Assembly (NCBI GenBank): GCA_001872455.1 | Contig: MNXJ01000084.1 | Coordinates: forward strand, 42,294 to 106,293 | Length of the DNA: 64,000 nucleotides | Source of the DNA: Anaerolineae bacterium CG2_30_57_67 | Lineage (GTDB): Bacteria; Chloroflexota; Anaerolineae; Anaerolineales; Villigracilaceae | Direction of reading: 5' to 3' | Shown: positions 32,388 through 42,074 of the stretch, piece by piece | Layout of the letters: every line of letters starts with the position of its first letter | Position numbering within the stretch: position 1 is the stretch's first letter | Position numbers and translations under genes: made by a program | The notes under the pieces: generated by a model | Told to the model about the DNA's origin: nothing | The model's database searches: none | Seen by the model: the letters and a program-made list of their open reading frames with translations, nothing else

Positions 32388-33326
32388 TTACCGTTCTGGC
32401 GACAGTTTATCGCTGGCTTCATCCAACGCCTGCACCTGTGCGGGTGTTAGCCGCCAACCTGCCGCCCCCGCGTTGATTTCGGCCTGGTGAACATTCTTTG
32501 CGCCGGGAATGGGCAACGCGCCCTTGCAGATGAGCCAATTCAGCGCCACTTGCGCCGCACTTTTTGAGCCATGTTCCTGGCCGATGTTGGTCAGTAGGCG
32601 CGTGAGGGGCTGGATTTCCTTCAGCATGCCGGCGTAGCGTCCGCCGCGCACGCCTGGCGGCGGGTTTTCCTGTGAATATTTGCCGGTCAGCAAGCCCATT
32701 GCCAGCGGCGAGTACGCAATCAGCCGAATGCCGAGTTCCTGACAGCGCGCCAACAAACCGTTTTTCTCCGCGTTGCGGTTAAGAAGGTGATATTCCACCT
32801 GATTGGACGCCAGCGGAATATCGTATTTTGCCAGCGTGGTACAGGCGCGTTGCATTTGATTTTTGTTGTAGTTGGAAACGCCAACGGCGCGCGCCAACCC
32901 TATGCGATGCGCGGCGGCCAGGCCATCCACGTAGCGCTCAATCGGCACGAGCGGGCTGGGCCAGTGAATTTGGTACAGGTCAACCTGTTCCCGCCCCAAA
33001 CGTTCCAGGCTGGCCTTGAGCGCCTGCACCACACTTTTTTGAGTCAGCCGCCAGGGAAGCGGAAAAAACTTGGTTGCCACGATGACGGGTTGGTCGGTGT
33101 TTTTGATAAACTGTCCCAGCAAACGCTCGGATCGTCCGTTGCCATAAATTTCAGCGGTATCTACAAAATGAACGCCATTTTCCAACGCGATGCGGAAGCC
33201 TTGCTCAATATCAGCGTCGCTGTAGCCCTTGCCGTAGTTCCAAACGACCCGGTCGCCCCAGGACCAGGCGCCCAGGCCGATTTCGGTGTCGTGTAAAAAT
33301 TGAATTGATGCGGGAATTTCTCCCAT
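32388..33326 (-). CDS. Aldo/keto reductase
   Basis: 312-residue NADPH-dependent TIM-barrel oxidoreductase. Catalytic tetrad visible: Asp and Tyr in FVDTAEIYGNGRSE, Lys in VIVATKF, His in LYQIHWPSP; cofactor-binding GVSNYNKNQM, YSPLAMGLLTGKY and PIPGAKNVHQAEINAGAAGW are also present. Start at 33326 follows AGGAG; an in-frame ATG 42 bases upstream has none. First gene of the long - strand run. Substrate not predictable. Confidence 0.93.
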   Translation of the reverse strand: MGEIPASIQFLHDTEIGLGAWSWGDRVVWNYGKGYSDADIEQGFRIALENGVHFVDTAEIYGNGRSERLLGQFIKNTDQPVIVATKFFPLPWRLTQKSVVQALKASLERLGREQVDLYQIHWPSPLVPIERYVDGLAAAHRIGLARAVGVSNYNKNQMQRACTTLAKYDIPLASNQVEYHLLNRNAEKNGLLARCQELGIRLIAYSPLAMGLLTGKYSQENPPPGVRGGRYAGMLKEIQPLTRLLTNIGQEHGSKSAAQVALNWLICKGALPIPGAKNVHQAEINAGAAGWRLTPAQVQALDEASDKLSPER

Positions 33327-33513
33327 AGGCTTTTCTCCTGTTTCCGGCGAAATTGTATCATAGCGCAATGCGGCGCATTTCCACGGAGATTCCCAAAGAA
33401 CCCCAAAAGCGTGTAAAATTCGGCCAGCCTATCCTGATGATTGGAACTGAGTGGCCGCGAACTTCTCCCGTATGTGAGGCGTTGGCGCTCCCTGAGTTCC
33501 GGGGAGATTTCCT

Positions 33514-34236
33514 GTGTTGCCCGTGTTGAATGAAACGCAAAAAGCTGAAAGCCCCGCCGACCTGGCGGCGCGTCTCGCTCTGCCCTTTGACGACCTGCGC
33601 CTGCTTACCCGCGCGTTGACGCATAGTTCCTACATTAACGAACATTCCAGCGTCATCGAAGATAACGAGCGCCTCGAATTTCTTGGCGATGCCGTATTGG
33701 ATTTTCTGGTAGGCGCGTGGGTCTACCAGCATTATCCCGAAATGCGCGAGGGCGGCATGACGCGCATGCGCTCGGCGCTGGTGCGTACCGAAAGCCTGGC
33801 TGCCTTTGCCCGGCAATTAAATCTTGGCCCGGCCATGCGCCTGGGACGCGGTGAACTCAATAGCGGCGGACGCGAGCGTGAATTATTGCTGTGTTGTACC
33901 TTTGAAGCCCTGGTCGGTGCACTGTACCAACACAAAGGCTTGGATGCCGCCCGCGCTTTTGCCATGCCCTTGCTGAAACCCGCCGCTGAATATATTTTTA
34001 ATCAGATGAACACCCTTGACCCGAAATCTGGCTTGCAAGAGTGGTCGCAAGCCAACGGACGCGGCATTCCGCGCTACGAAACCAGCGCCGCCGAAGGCCC
34101 CGAACACGCCAAAATCTTTGAGGTAAAAGTCTACCTGCAAGATGAATGTCTTGGCGTTGGTACTGGCCCATCCAAACACGCCGCCCAACAATCCGCCGCA
34201 CAAAATGCGCTGGAAAAGATGGTGAGCAGTAATTAG
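33514..34236 (+). CDS. rnc: Ribonuclease III
   Basis: 240-residue double-strand-specific endoribonuclease for rRNA and mRNA processing. Signature NERLEFLGDAVLDFLV with the catalytic Glu/Asp, second acidic site in CTFEALVGALY, and a C-terminal dsRNA-binding domain (SGLQEWSQANGRG, GTGPSKHAAQQSAAQNAL). Start is GTG at 33514, 7 bases after GGGGAG. Upstream of smc, a common arrangement. Followed by a degenerate tandem repeat rather than a terminator. Confidence 0.95.
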   Translation: MLPVLNETQKAESPADLAARLALPFDDLRLLTRALTHSSYINEHSSVIEDNERLEFLGDAVLDFLVGAWVYQHYPEMREGGMTRMRSALVRTESLAAFARQLNLGPAMRLGRGELNSGGRERELLLCCTFEALVGALYQHKGLDAARAFAMPLLKPAAEYIFNQMNTLDPKSGLQEWSQANGRGIPRYETSAAEGPEHAKIFEVKVYLQDECLGVGTGPSKHAAQQSAAQNALEKMVSSN

Positions 34237-34337
34237 TAATCAGTTGTCAGCTGTCGGTTACTGTTCACTGGTTACTGTTCACTGTTCACTGATAACTGCT
34301 CACTTTTCACTGCTTCCTGACCACTGATTACTAATCC
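34237..34337. repeat. Degenerate CACTG/TTACTG tandem repeat
   Basis: The whole rnc-smc gap is built of 7-11-base units on the theme (t/g)tTCACTG and gTTACTG, flanked by related TAGTAATCAG / CTGATTACTAAT arms (34233-34243 and 34322-34336) that are inverted copies. It can fold into a long imperfect hairpin. Confidence 0.7.
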
Positions 34338-34338
34338 C

Positions 34339-37300
34339 ATGCCCCTGCGCCTAAAATCCCTCGAACTACACGGTTACAAAACCTTCGCCTCGCGCACCTT
34401 ATTTGAATTTGCCGAAGGCATTACCGCTATTGTCGGGCCAAACGGCTCTGGCAAATCCAACATTGCCGATTCCCTGCGCTGGGTACTGGGCGAACAATCT
34501 CACAGCCTGTTACGCGCCAAAAAAACGGAAGACATGATTTTTTCCGGTTCGGAACATCGTCCGCGCGCCGGCATGGCCTCCGTCACCATCACCTTCGATA
34601 ACTCCGCCGGCTGGCTTCCCATTGATTTCAGCGAAGTCGCCGTCACCCGCCGCGCCTACCGCGATGGCCGCAACGAATACCTGCTCAACGGCCAAAGCGT
34701 GCGCCTTAAAGACCTGAACGAACTGCTGGCGCAATCTGGCCTGTCCGAGCGCACCTACACCATCCTCGGCCAGGGCATGGTGGATGCTTCGCTGGCGCTT
34801 AAAGCCGACGAGCGCCGCCGCCTGTTTGAAGAAGCCGCCGGAATCGGCTTGTACCGTTCGCGCCGCGAAGAAGCCCTGCGCCGCCTCGAAAATACCCAGC
34901 GCAATCTGGAGCGCGTCCTCGACATTTTGGCCGAACTCGAGCCGCGCCTGCGCCTGCTCGAAAAACAAACCAAACGCGCGCAAGAATATGCGCAGGTACA
35001 GGCCGACCTGCGCGTAGTTCTGCGCGAGTGGTACGGCTATCACTGGCACAGCGCCCAAAGGAATTTGGCTGAAGTGCGCGAAGTCGCTCACGAGCAGGAG
35101 CGCCGCCTGCTCGAAGCCCGTCAGCAATACCAACAACTCAGCCAGGGATTTAACCTCACCCGCGCGCGTCTGCTCGAACTGCGCGGGCAGCTCAACGAGT
35201 GGCGCCGCCAGCTGGCTGAAGTACATACCCGCCGCGAAGCCATCAGCCGCAGTCTGGCCGTGCTGGAAGAACGCCGCCGCGCCCTGACCGACAGCCGTCA
35301 AAACGCGCTAGCCGAACAACAACGCCTGACCGACGAGGAGCGCGCCGCCCGTGAGCGTCTGGCCGAAGCTGAAAAAGACCTGGAACGCATCCAGACCGAG
35401 GCCGCTGAAGCCAAAACCCAGGAAACCGACGCCAAAGCCGCCCTGACTGCCCGCCAGATTGAACGCGCCAAAGCCGAACAACGGTTAAACACCGCCCGGC
35501 AAGAACTTAATCAGCTCAACGCCCGCCGCGCTCAGGTGCAGGCGCGGCAGAATGAACTCAAAGGGCGCACGGACTCTCAGCGCCAAAAGCTCAAACAGAT
35601 TGACATCGTCATCGCTACTGCCGAACAAAGCGCCAGCGACACCGAAAAACATCATCACGCCGCCCAAAAAAGCAGAACCGATGCTGAAGCCCGTTTGCAG
35701 ACGGCGGAAACTGCCCTGCAAACCGCCCGCCAACAACTCCACGAACTCGAAAATACTCGCCGCGCCCGTCAAGACGAGCGCAACGCCAAACAAACCGAAC
35801 AAGCCCGCGCCAAAGCCCAGTTTGACGTGCTGGATAAAGCCGAAGCCTCGCTGACCGGCTACGCCGAGGGCGCGCGCGCCCTGCTTCAGGCCAAGCTGAA
35901 CGGCGCCCAGGGCGCGCTCTCCGCCCGGCTGGAAGTTCCCGCCGCCTATGAAACTGCCCTCGCCGCCGCGCTGGGCGAAGCGCTGGAAGCCGTCGTCTTT
36001 GACCCAGCCAGCGTAGAAGATGCCCTGTCCTTTGTCGAGCAAAAATCAGCCGGGCGCGCGTTGCTGCTGCCCCTGCAGGCCACTCCCGCCGCGCAGGCCG
36101 AAGCGCTTTCCCTGGCAAGCGGCCTTTTGGGCCGCGCAGCAGACTTCGTCCAATGCCCCGCTGAACTGCGCCCCGCCGTGCAGGCCGTGCTGGCGCAGAC
36201 CATCCTGGTGGAAGACCGCACCGCCGCCCGCCGCCTGCGGGCAGAATTTCCCGCCGCGCGTCTGGTGACGTTGAAAGGCGAAGTTTTCCGCCCGGATGGC
36301 CTGATTCAAGCCGGACGCGAGACGCGCGCCGCCACGCTGGGACGCACCCGCGAAAAACGTGAACTGACCGAATCCCTGACTGCCGCCAACGCCACGCTCG
36401 AAGCGATGTATACGACCCTGAACACTCTCACCGCCGAAGTTGCCGCCACCCAAAAAGAGATTTCCACCCGCGAAGCGACCCTGACCGAAGCGCGTAAACA
36501 TCTCAATGAAGCGGTCAACGCCGAAAGCCAGGCCAACCTGGCCGCCGAAAGCGCCCGCCGTCAGCACGATTTTCAATCCGACCAAAAAGAGACTCTCAAA
36601 ATTGAATTGGCGCAATCGGAAAAAGATTCAAGCCGCGCCGAAGCCGAGTTGGACGAACTGGAAGGCCGCCTGGAAGAAGCGCATGAGAAGGTGCGCGGCC
36701 TGAACGGTGAGTTAGCCGCGTTGGCGCTGGATGAGTTGCAGGCGCAGGTGACCTACTGGGGCGCGCGCGTGCAGGTCTCGGAACGCACCGTTAATGATGG
36801 CCGCGCCCGCCAAAACGAACGCAAACTGGCGCTGGACGGCATTCTGACGCGCCAGGCCGCCGCCCGCCGCCGCGTCGAAGAAGTGGACGCCGCCCAAGCG
36901 CAGTTACAGCGTGAGAAGACCGCCCTGTTGACCCAGGAAACTGACCTGCAAACCCAAATTGAAACCTTGCGGACGCAAATTGAACCCGCTGACGCCGCCC
37001 TAAACGAGGCCGAAAAACAGGAAACCGACCTGCAAGCCCAGGAAGCCGAAGCGCAAAAATCGTTGGCAATGGTGGAGCGCTTCAACTCACAGGCGCAAAT
37101 TGACCTGAACCGCAAACAGGAAGCCCTCGAAGCCCTGCGCCGCCGCATCGAAGAAGATTTTGGTCTGGTGCAATTTGACTATCACGCCGATGTCTCTGGC
37201 CCGGTGCCGTTGCCGCTGGGCGAGATGGTCGAACAGCTGCCGGTCATCACCAGCCTTGCGCCCGATTTGGAGGAAAGCCTGAATCAAAAGCGCGCCCAAC

Positions 37301-37935
37301 TGCGGCGCATGGGCGCCGTCAATTTGGAGGCGCAACAGGAATTTGAATCGGTGCGCGAGCGCTACGATTTTATGACCAGCCAGGTCGCCGACCTGAAACA
37401 AGCCGAGAGCGACCTGCGCCAGGTGATTGCTGAATTGGACGAACTGACCAAAAAAGAATTTTTCAAAACCTTTGAAGCGGTTTCGGTTGAATTTAAACAG
37501 ATTTTTACCCGCTTGTTCGGCGGCGGCTCTGCTCGCCTGGCACTGACCGACCCCGATAATCTAACCGAAACCGGCATTGATATCGAAGCGCGCTTACCAG
37601 GACGCCGTGAGCAGGGGCTGGCCTTGCTTTCGGGCGGCGAACGCTCACTGACAGCCATTTCGCTGGTGTTTGCCCTGCTGAAAGTTTCGCCCACCCCGGT
37701 TTGCGTCATGGATGAAGTGGATGCAATGCTTGACGAAGCCAACGTTGGTCGCTTCCGCGACCTGCTGGTAGATTTAGGCAAACAAACCCAATTCGTCGTC
37801 GTCACCCACAACCGCAACACCGTCCAAGCGGCGGATGTGATTTACGGTATCACCAAAGGCCGCGATACCGCCAGCCAGGTCATCAGCCTGAAACTGGACG
37901 AACTGAGCGACGAAATGCTGGGCAATCGCGGATAA
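34339..37935 (+). CDS. smc: Chromosome segregation protein SMC
   Basis: 1198-residue condensin ATPase. N-terminal head with Walker A GPNGSGKS (33-40) and Q-loop RWVLGEQS; two long coiled coils rich in Ala/Glu/Arg/Gln; a central hinge (about residues 500-640; [20 protein letters not shown] to [16 protein letters not shown]); C-terminal head with signature [19 protein letters not shown] and Walker [20 protein letters not shown]. Full family length. Works with ScpA/ScpB, which are not in this window. No Shine-Dalgarno is evident in the repeat-filled gap. Confidence 0.97.
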   Translation: MPLRLKSLELHGYKTFASRTLFEFAEGITAIVGPNGSGKSNIADSLRWVLGEQSHSLLRAKKTEDMIFSGSEHRPRAGMASVTITFDNSAGWLPIDFSEVAVTRRAYRDGRNEYLLNGQSVRLKDLNELLAQSGLSERTYTILGQGMVDASLALKADERRRLFEEAAGIGLYRSRREEALRRLENTQRNLERVLDILAELEPRLRLLEKQTKRAQEYAQVQADLRVVLREWYGYHWHSAQRNLAEVREVAHEQERRLLEARQQYQQLSQGFNLTRARLLELRGQLNEWRRQLAEVHTRREAISRSLAVLEERRRALTDSRQNALAEQQRLTDEERAARERLAEAEKDLERIQTEAAEAKTQETDAKAALTARQIERAKAEQRLNTARQELNQLNARRAQVQARQNELKGRTDSQRQKLKQIDIVIATAEQSASDTEKHHHAAQKSRTDAEARLQTAETALQTARQQLHELENTRRARQDERNAKQTEQARAKAQFDVLDKAEASLTGYAEGARALLQAKLNGAQGALSARLEVPAAYETALAAALGEALEAVVFDPASVEDALSFVEQKSAGRALLLPLQATPAAQAEALSLASGLLGRAADFVQCPAELRPAVQAVLAQTILVEDRTAARRLRAEFPAARLVTLKGEVFRPDGLIQAGRETRAATLGRTREKRELTESLTAANATLEAMYTTLNTLTAEVAATQKEISTREATLTEARKHLNEAVNAESQANLAAESARRQHDFQSDQKETLKIELAQSEKDSSRAEAELDELEGRLEEAHEKVRGLNGELAALALDELQAQVTYWGARVQVSERTVNDGRARQNERKLALDGILTRQAAARRRVEEVDAAQAQLQREKTALLTQETDLQTQIETLRTQIEPADAALNEAEKQETDLQAQEAEAQKSLAMVERFNSQAQIDLNRKQEALEALRRRIEEDFGLVQFDYHADVSGPVPLPLGEMVEQLPVITSLAPDLEESLNQKRAQLRRMGAVNLEAQQEFESVRERYDFMTSQVADLKQAESDLRQVIAELDELTKKEFFKTFEAVSVEFKQIFTRLFGGGSARLALTDPDNLTETGIDIEARLPGRREQGLALLSGGERSLTAISLVFALLKVSPTPVCVMDEVDAMLDEANVGRFRDLLVDLGKQTQFVVVTHNRNTVQAADVIYGITKGRDTASQVISLKLDELSDEMLGNRG

Positions 37936-37953
37936 AGACAACAAAAAAGGTAA

Positions 37954-38097
37954 CTGCTCAGCCATCCTTGTTTCGCAGGGCTGAAGCCGCCTGCTCAGTA
38001 CGTGGAAGCCCTTCGGGCTGGCGCAACCAGTCCGTTTTAGCGGATTTTCATGAACTGAGGCAGGATTTTAGTCCAACGAAACGCTGCGGCTGAGCAG
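37954..38097. repeat. REP/MITE-like element with 10-bp terminal inverted repeats
   Basis: ctgctcagcc (37954-37963) and ggctgagcag (38088-38097) bound a 144-bp non-coding stretch. Inside: a agccc-ttc-gggct hairpin and agtccgttttagcggatttt, related to the two ~50-bp repeats near 54.5 kb. Confidence 0.6.
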
Positions 38098-38102
38098 CTA
38101 AC

Positions 38103-38131
38103 AAAAAAGAGCAGGGGAACCTGCTCTTTTT
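38103..38131. terminator. Bidirectional terminator between smc and the tRNA operon
   Basis: gagcagg-GGAA-cctgctc stem (38109-38126) flanked by six As on the left and TTTTT on the right; usable by smc (+) and by the tRNA genes (-). Confidence 0.85.
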
Positions 38132-38145
38132 GCTCCTTCTTGATG

Positions 38146-38216
38146 AGGCGACGATGGGATTCGGACCCATGATGAGGGTTTTGCAGACCCTTGCCTTACC
38201 ACTTGGCGACGTCGCC
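38146..38216 (-). tRNA. tRNA-Cys (anticodon GCA)
   Basis: 71-nt cloverleaf: acceptor GGCGACG/CGTCGCC, anticodon GCA at 38182-38184 in a CTGCAAA-type loop, T arm GGTCCGAATCC. CCA is not encoded. Last of three tRNA genes read from one promoter. Confidence 0.95.
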
Positions 38217-38301
38217 ATAAAAATACTTGCCGATTGGGGATTGAAGAGCGGCGACTGCCGCGACAATCAACAATCTTCAACCTTCAATCAGCAAGTTGCA
38301 G

Positions 38302-38373
38302 AGCGGGCGATGGGATTCGAACCCACGACCTTCTCCTTGGCAAGGAGACGTACTACCACTGTACTACGCCCGC
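38302..38373 (-). tRNA. tRNA-Gly (anticodon GCC)
   Basis: 72-nt cloverleaf: acceptor GCGGGCG/CGCCCGC, anticodon GCC at 38339-38341 in loop TTGCCAA, T arm GGGTTCGAATCCC. CCA not encoded. Confidence 0.97.
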
Positions 38374-38403
38374 AGTTTCGGCCTTTTTTGCACTGACCGA
38401 GAG

Positions 38404-38476
38404 TGCCGAGAGACAGAATCGAACTGACGACACCGCGATTTTCAGTCGCGTGCTCTACCAACTGAGCTATCTCGGC
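38404..38476 (-). tRNA. tRNA-Phe (anticodon GAA)
   Basis: 73-nt cloverleaf: acceptor GCCGAGA/TCTCGGC, anticodon GAA at 38441-38443 in loop CTGAAAA, D arm AGCTCAGTTGGTAGAGC. T arm CAGTTCGATTCTG. CCA not encoded. First gene after the promoter. Confidence 0.97.
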
Positions 38477-38506
38477 AAACACTATCTTATTTATTAAGCG
38501 TGCGTG

Positions 38507-38535
38507 ATTTTACTCGCACTTCCAGAGATTGTCAA
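38507..38535 (-). promoter_or_regulatory. Consensus promoter of the tRNA-Phe-Gly-Cys operon
   Basis: - strand TTGACA (38530-38535), 17-bp spacer, TAAAAT (38507-38512), about 30 bases before tRNA-Phe. Perfect -35, one mismatch at -10. Confidence 0.88.
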
Positions 38536-38566
38536 CAAAGAATTACCTTGAAAAGCGGGTGACTTT

Positions 38567-39499
38567 TCAATAGCCTTCCGAAAAGTTGACCTCATACCGC
38601 AAAACATCCCCGGCCTGGTAGCGGCGATAATTTTCAATGAACAACTGGGCAATCTCGCGCGGAAAGCTGGGGGCGGAAGTGTGAAAGGTAAGCAGAAGAT
38701 TTTTTGCATTCCACAACGGGCTCTGCGCCGGGAGCGGCTCTTGCCCGGTGACATCCAGCACCGCGCCGGATAAGGCTCCCGTTTCGAGGGCGCGCATCAG
38801 CGCCGATTCGTCCACCGCGCTGCCGCGTCCAACGTTGACGAAAACCGCCCGCGCGGGCAGCGCCGCCAGCAACTCAGCATTCACAGTTTGTTGCGTTTGG
38901 GGCGTATTGGGCAAGACCGAGACAAGATAATCCAACTCGCTGGCAAATTCTGTCAGATGTGCTTGTAGCGGCGGGTGAAAATAGCGCTCTATCTCTTTTT
39001 CGGCTTCACTGGCGCGGGTGTAGCCGAAAACGGTCATACCAAAAAAATGCGCCGTGCGCGCCACTGCCGCGCCGATGGAGCCAACCCCCAACAGGCCGAG
39101 GCGCTTGCTGCACAGTGTCCCGGTCAGGCTGGCGTCCCAGCGTTGTTTCCGTTGGGCTTGCTCGCGCTCGAAGATTTTGCGCTCGCGCGCCAACAGGTAG
39201 CCGAAAACATACTCGCTCATCAGCCCGCCAAAAACGCCGCGGGCATTGGTGAGAGTGTAGTCGCGGCGAAGTGCCGGGTCGAGCAGGGGTTCAATTCCGG
39301 CCCACGTCGCCTGCGCCCACTTCAGGCGCGGCAGAGTGGGCAAGGCCCTGCACAGTAAGGTCGGTTCTCCCAGCGCGATTTCTGCGCTACCAGCGGCAGA
39401 GTCGCCAGGGAGCAGAATCTGCAAGCTCGGCAGGTGCGCGGCTTCCACCTCTTGCTGGTAGGTTTCGGCATATTTGGAGAGAATCAGCAAACTGGTCAT
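38567..39499 (-). CDS. D-2-hydroxyacid dehydrogenase family protein
   Basis: 310-residue NAD(P)-dependent dehydrogenase. Rossmann motif GLLGVGSIGAAVARTAHFFGM; conserved substrate/catalytic regions NARGVFGG, SVLPNTPQTQQTVNAELLAALP, FVNVGRGSAVDESALMRAL and DVTGQEPLPAQSPLWNAKNLLLTFHTSA with the catalytic Glu and His (HTS). Typical of the glyoxylate/hydroxypyruvate reductase-like branch; actual substrate unknown. Single gene, divergent from the PIG-L gene. Confidence 0.92.
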   Translation of the reverse strand: MTSLLILSKYAETYQQEVEAAHLPSLQILLPGDSAAGSAEIALGEPTLLCRALPTLPRLKWAQATWAGIEPLLDPALRRDYTLTNARGVFGGLMSEYVFGYLLARERKIFEREQAQRKQRWDASLTGTLCSKRLGLLGVGSIGAAVARTAHFFGMTVFGYTRASEAEKEIERYFHPPLQAHLTEFASELDYLVSVLPNTPQTQQTVNAELLAALPARAVFVNVGRGSAVDESALMRALETGALSGAVLDVTGQEPLPAQSPLWNAKNLLLTFHTSAPSFPREIAQLFIENYRRYQAGDVLRYEVNFSEGY

Positions 39500-39524
39500 A
39501 ACTGAATTTTACTCTGTTTAGGGC

Positions 39525-39554
39525 TTGCTTTTGTCGGTGTTTTTTTGGTACGAT
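39525..39554 (+). promoter_or_regulatory. Probable promoter of the PIG-L deacetylase gene
   Basis: TTGCTT (39525-39530), 18-bp spacer, TACGAT (39549-39554) with TGG in front (extended -10). AGGAG follows before the ATG. Confidence 0.5.
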
Positions 39555-39571
39555 AGGGCAGGAGAAAACCC

Positions 39572-40384
39572 ATGACAAAGACCCTTTTAGCCGTATTAGC
39601 CCACCCTGACGATGAATCATTCGGCATGGGTGGAACACTGGCGTTATATGCCAGCCGTGGCTATGATGTGTACCTGGTTTGCGCAACACGTGGCGAGGTT
39701 GGCACGGTGGACGCCCATTTTCTGGAGGGTTTCAACTCAATTGGCGAGTTGCGTGAGAGCGAGCTGCGCTGCGCCGCACATCATCTCGGTCTGAAGGAAG
39801 TTTTCTTTCTCGACTACCATGATTCCGGTATGACGGTTTCGAACGACCCGCAGGCGCAAATTAACGCTCCGCTGGATGAAGTCGCCGGGCGGGTGCTAAA
39901 AATTATGCGCCAGGTACAGCCGCAAGTGGTGCTGACGTTTGACCCGATTGGCGGCTACCGTCACCCAGACCACATTCACATTCACAAGGCGACGGTGATG
40001 GCGGTGGAGCAGGCTGTGCAAGAGGGCGTTGGCCCGGCGCGGCTGTATTTTCATACCATTCCGCGCGGATTTTTGCGCTTTGGTGTGCGGCTAATTCGAC
40101 TGTTTGGCGGCAACCCGGCCAAGTGGGGACGCAACAAGGACATTGACCTGGCTTCGCTGGCAAATGTGGAGTTTCCCACGCACGCGCGCGTGGATTACAC
40201 AGCGGTTTCAGAGAGGAAGACGCTGGCGAGCGTCTGTCACGCATCGCAAGGCGGAAGTCAGATGCGCAGTGGGCTGATTGGCTGGCTGTTTCGCCTGTTT
40301 GGCGAGGCCGATACATTTATGCAGGCTTATCCGCCTGTGACGGGAAATCCACCGGTTTGCAGGGATTTGTTTGAGGAAGTGTAG
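39572..40384 (+). CDS. PIG-L family deacetylase
   Basis: 270-residue LmbE/PIG-L zinc-dependent N-deacetylase. Zinc motif AHPDDESFGMGG (His, Asp) near the N-terminus and the third ligand in DPIGGYRHPDHIHIH; FLDYHDSGM is also typical. Substrates in the family are N-acetylglucosamine-type sugars (mycothiol, bacillithiol, GPI). ATG follows AGGAGAAAACCC. The next gene is 39 bases on, so they may be cotranscribed, but a separate extended -10 is present. Confidence 0.93.
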   Translation: MTKTLLAVLAHPDDESFGMGGTLALYASRGYDVYLVCATRGEVGTVDAHFLEGFNSIGELRESELRCAAHHLGLKEVFFLDYHDSGMTVSNDPQAQINAPLDEVAGRVLKIMRQVQPQVVLTFDPIGGYRHPDHIHIHKATVMAVEQAVQEGVGPARLYFHTIPRGFLRFGVRLIRLFGGNPAKWGRNKDIDLASLANVEFPTHARVDYTAVSERKTLASVCHASQGGSQMRSGLIGWLFRLFGEADTFMQAYPPVTGNPPVCRDLFEEV

Positions 40385-40400
40385 GCGCACCCATAATTGC

Positions 40401-40409
40401 TGATATAAG
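40401..40409 (+). promoter_or_regulatory. Extended -10 promoter before fluC
   Basis: TGATATAAG, 14 bases before the fluC ATG; there is no Shine-Dalgarno in between, so the leader would be very short. I see no fluoride riboswitch here. Confidence 0.45.
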
Positions 40410-40423
40410 GTCAGCGTTGTCGC

Positions 40424-40798
40424 ATGGATAAATTTTTAATCATCTCGGCTGGTGCAATTCTCGGCGCAAATGCCCGCTACTGGCTGGGCGGCTGGGCGGC
40501 AGAGAAATTCGGCGCGGCCTTTCCTTACGGTACGCTCATTATCAACGTGACCGGCAGTCTGGTGTTGGGCTTTTTTATGACGCTGATTACCGAACGGTTT
40601 ATCGTCGATCCGCGCTGGCGTTTGTTTGTAGCGATTGGTTTTTTAGGCGCTTACACTACATTTTCAACATACACATACGAAAGCGCAAACTTGATTTTAA
40701 CCGGGCAAATCTGGGCTGGCGTATTGGACCTACTCGGAAGCAGTGTTTTGGGCGTGGTTGCTGTCACAACAGGCATTTTACTTGGGCGGGTGTTCTAA
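40424..40798 (+). CDS. fluC: Fluoride ion channel FluC/CrcB
   Basis: 124 residues, four transmembrane helices, forming dual-topology dimers that export fluoride. Family motifs: GAILGANARYWLGGW, FPYGTLIINVTGSLVLGFF with the pore Asn, and GFLGAYTTFSTYTYES with the Phe box and Na+-site TTFST. Followed by a DUF190/CBS gene that starts 13 bases after the stop, an association often seen with fluC. Confidence 0.95.
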   Translation: MDKFLIISAGAILGANARYWLGGWAAEKFGAAFPYGTLIINVTGSLVLGFFMTLITERFIVDPRWRLFVAIGFLGAYTTFSTYTYESANLILTGQIWAGVLDLLGSSVLGVVAVTTGILLGRVF

Positions 40799-40811
40799 AG
40801 GCGCTGTAAAT

Positions 40812-42062
40812 ATGACTCTAAAATTAAACCAAAATGCACAATTGCTTACCATCTACATTGGCGAAAATGACCGCTGGCGCGGTAAGCAGTTGTATGTTGC
40901 CATTTTAGAAACGCTCAAGGCCGAAGGGCTGGCAGGCGCAACCGTGATTCGCGGCGTGGCAGGCTTTGGTGCACATTCACGCATTCACACAGCGGCAATT
41001 TTGCGCCTTTCGGAAGATTTACCGCTTTGCATTCAAGTGGTGGACGTGCCCGAAAAAATTGCCCATGCCATTGACCTGGTTGCGCCAATGGTACGCGAAG
41101 GGCTGGTGACGGTGGAAAACATTCAGGTCATCCGCTACACTCACCGCTATCTCAATCCCTTACCCGCTGACCGTTCTGTGGAAGAAGTGATGACCCGCGA
41201 AGTGGTGACGCTTTCTCCTGAAATGCCAGTTGCCGAAGCCTGGCAAAAAATGTTTGCAACCTTGCTGAAAGCCTTGCCTGTGGTAGACAAAACCGGTGCG
41301 GTAGTTGGGATGTTGACCGATGAAGATTTGCTCGAAAAAGTGGGCATTCCACAACGACTTTCAGTGGCGCAGAGATTGGATTCGACCTTGCTGGATGAAG
41401 AATCTTCCCGCTTTCAGGCTTCGCCGTTGACGGTGGAGAAGGTCATGTCCAAACCGGCCATCACGGTACGGGCGCAAGATTCGCTTGGCATGGCAGCGGC
41501 GCGCATGGCAAAAGCAGGCATCAAACGCCTTCCGGTGGTAAATCAAAATGGAAAAATCGTTGGCATGCTTTCGCGGATAGATATTTTGCGATTGGTGGCT
41601 GAAAAAACGACCAAAAAGGTTACGGCTCCCCTGGGTGTAGCAAAAAGTGTGCGCGATGTCATGTCTCCCATCATTCCGGCGGTACGATATGATGATGACC
41701 TGGCGGCCATCGTGGATACTTTTTTGGAAAGTGGTTCGCACCGAGTGATTGTGACCGATGCTAGTGGCAAGGCAATCGGGCTGATTAGCGACTCGGATGT
41801 AGTAGCGCGCATCCAGCCGGAACATCAGCGTAACGTACTGGCAGCGCTGATGGGAAAAGCCTCCTTGCCCCCCAGCGATGTGACCGCTGAGAATCTCATG
41901 TCGCCTGGGGTGCTTTCAGCCAAACCCGAAACGCCACTGGTAGAGGCCGCCAGGATGATGATGAGCCCTAAACGCAAGTGGTTGGTGGTGGTGGATGAAA
42001 ATGATCATCCGCTTGGGCTGGTGGACAGGCATATTCTTCTGCTGGCAATGACTTCCGGGTAG
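40812..42062 (+). CDS. DUF190 domain protein with four CBS domains
   Basis: 416 residues. N-terminal DUF190 (about residues 5-110; LLTIYIGENDRWRGKQLYVAILETLKAEGLAGATVIRG), a PII-like fold, then two CBS pairs (VEEVMTREVVTL, VEKVMSKPAITV, VRDVMSPIIPAV, AENLMSPGVLSA). CBS pairs sense adenosine nucleotides; DUF190 is commonly next to crcB/fluC. Start 40812 is chosen because the upstream part of the frame overlaps fluC. Role as a sensor of channel or energy state is inference. Confidence 0.9.
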   Translation: MTLKLNQNAQLLTIYIGENDRWRGKQLYVAILETLKAEGLAGATVIRGVAGFGAHSRIHTAAILRLSEDLPLCIQVVDVPEKIAHAIDLVAPMVREGLVTVENIQVIRYTHRYLNPLPADRSVEEVMTREVVTLSPEMPVAEAWQKMFATLLKALPVVDKTGAVVGMLTDEDLLEKVGIPQRLSVAQRLDSTLLDEESSRFQASPLTVEKVMSKPAITVRAQDSLGMAAARMAKAGIKRLPVVNQNGKIVGMLSRIDILRLVAEKTTKKVTAPLGVAKSVRDVMSPIIPAVRYDDDLAAIVDTFLESGSHRVIVTDASGKAIGLISDSDVVARIQPEHQRNVLAALMGKASLPPSDVTAENLMSPGVLSAKPETPLVEAARMMMSPKRKWLVVVDENDHPLGLVDRHILLLAMTSG

Positions 42063-42074
42063 TAGAATCCCAAC

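Noticed and set aside
40385..40423. Fluoride riboswitch before fluC
   Set aside because: The gap is only 39 bases and lacks the conserved GG..GATG pseudoknot elements.
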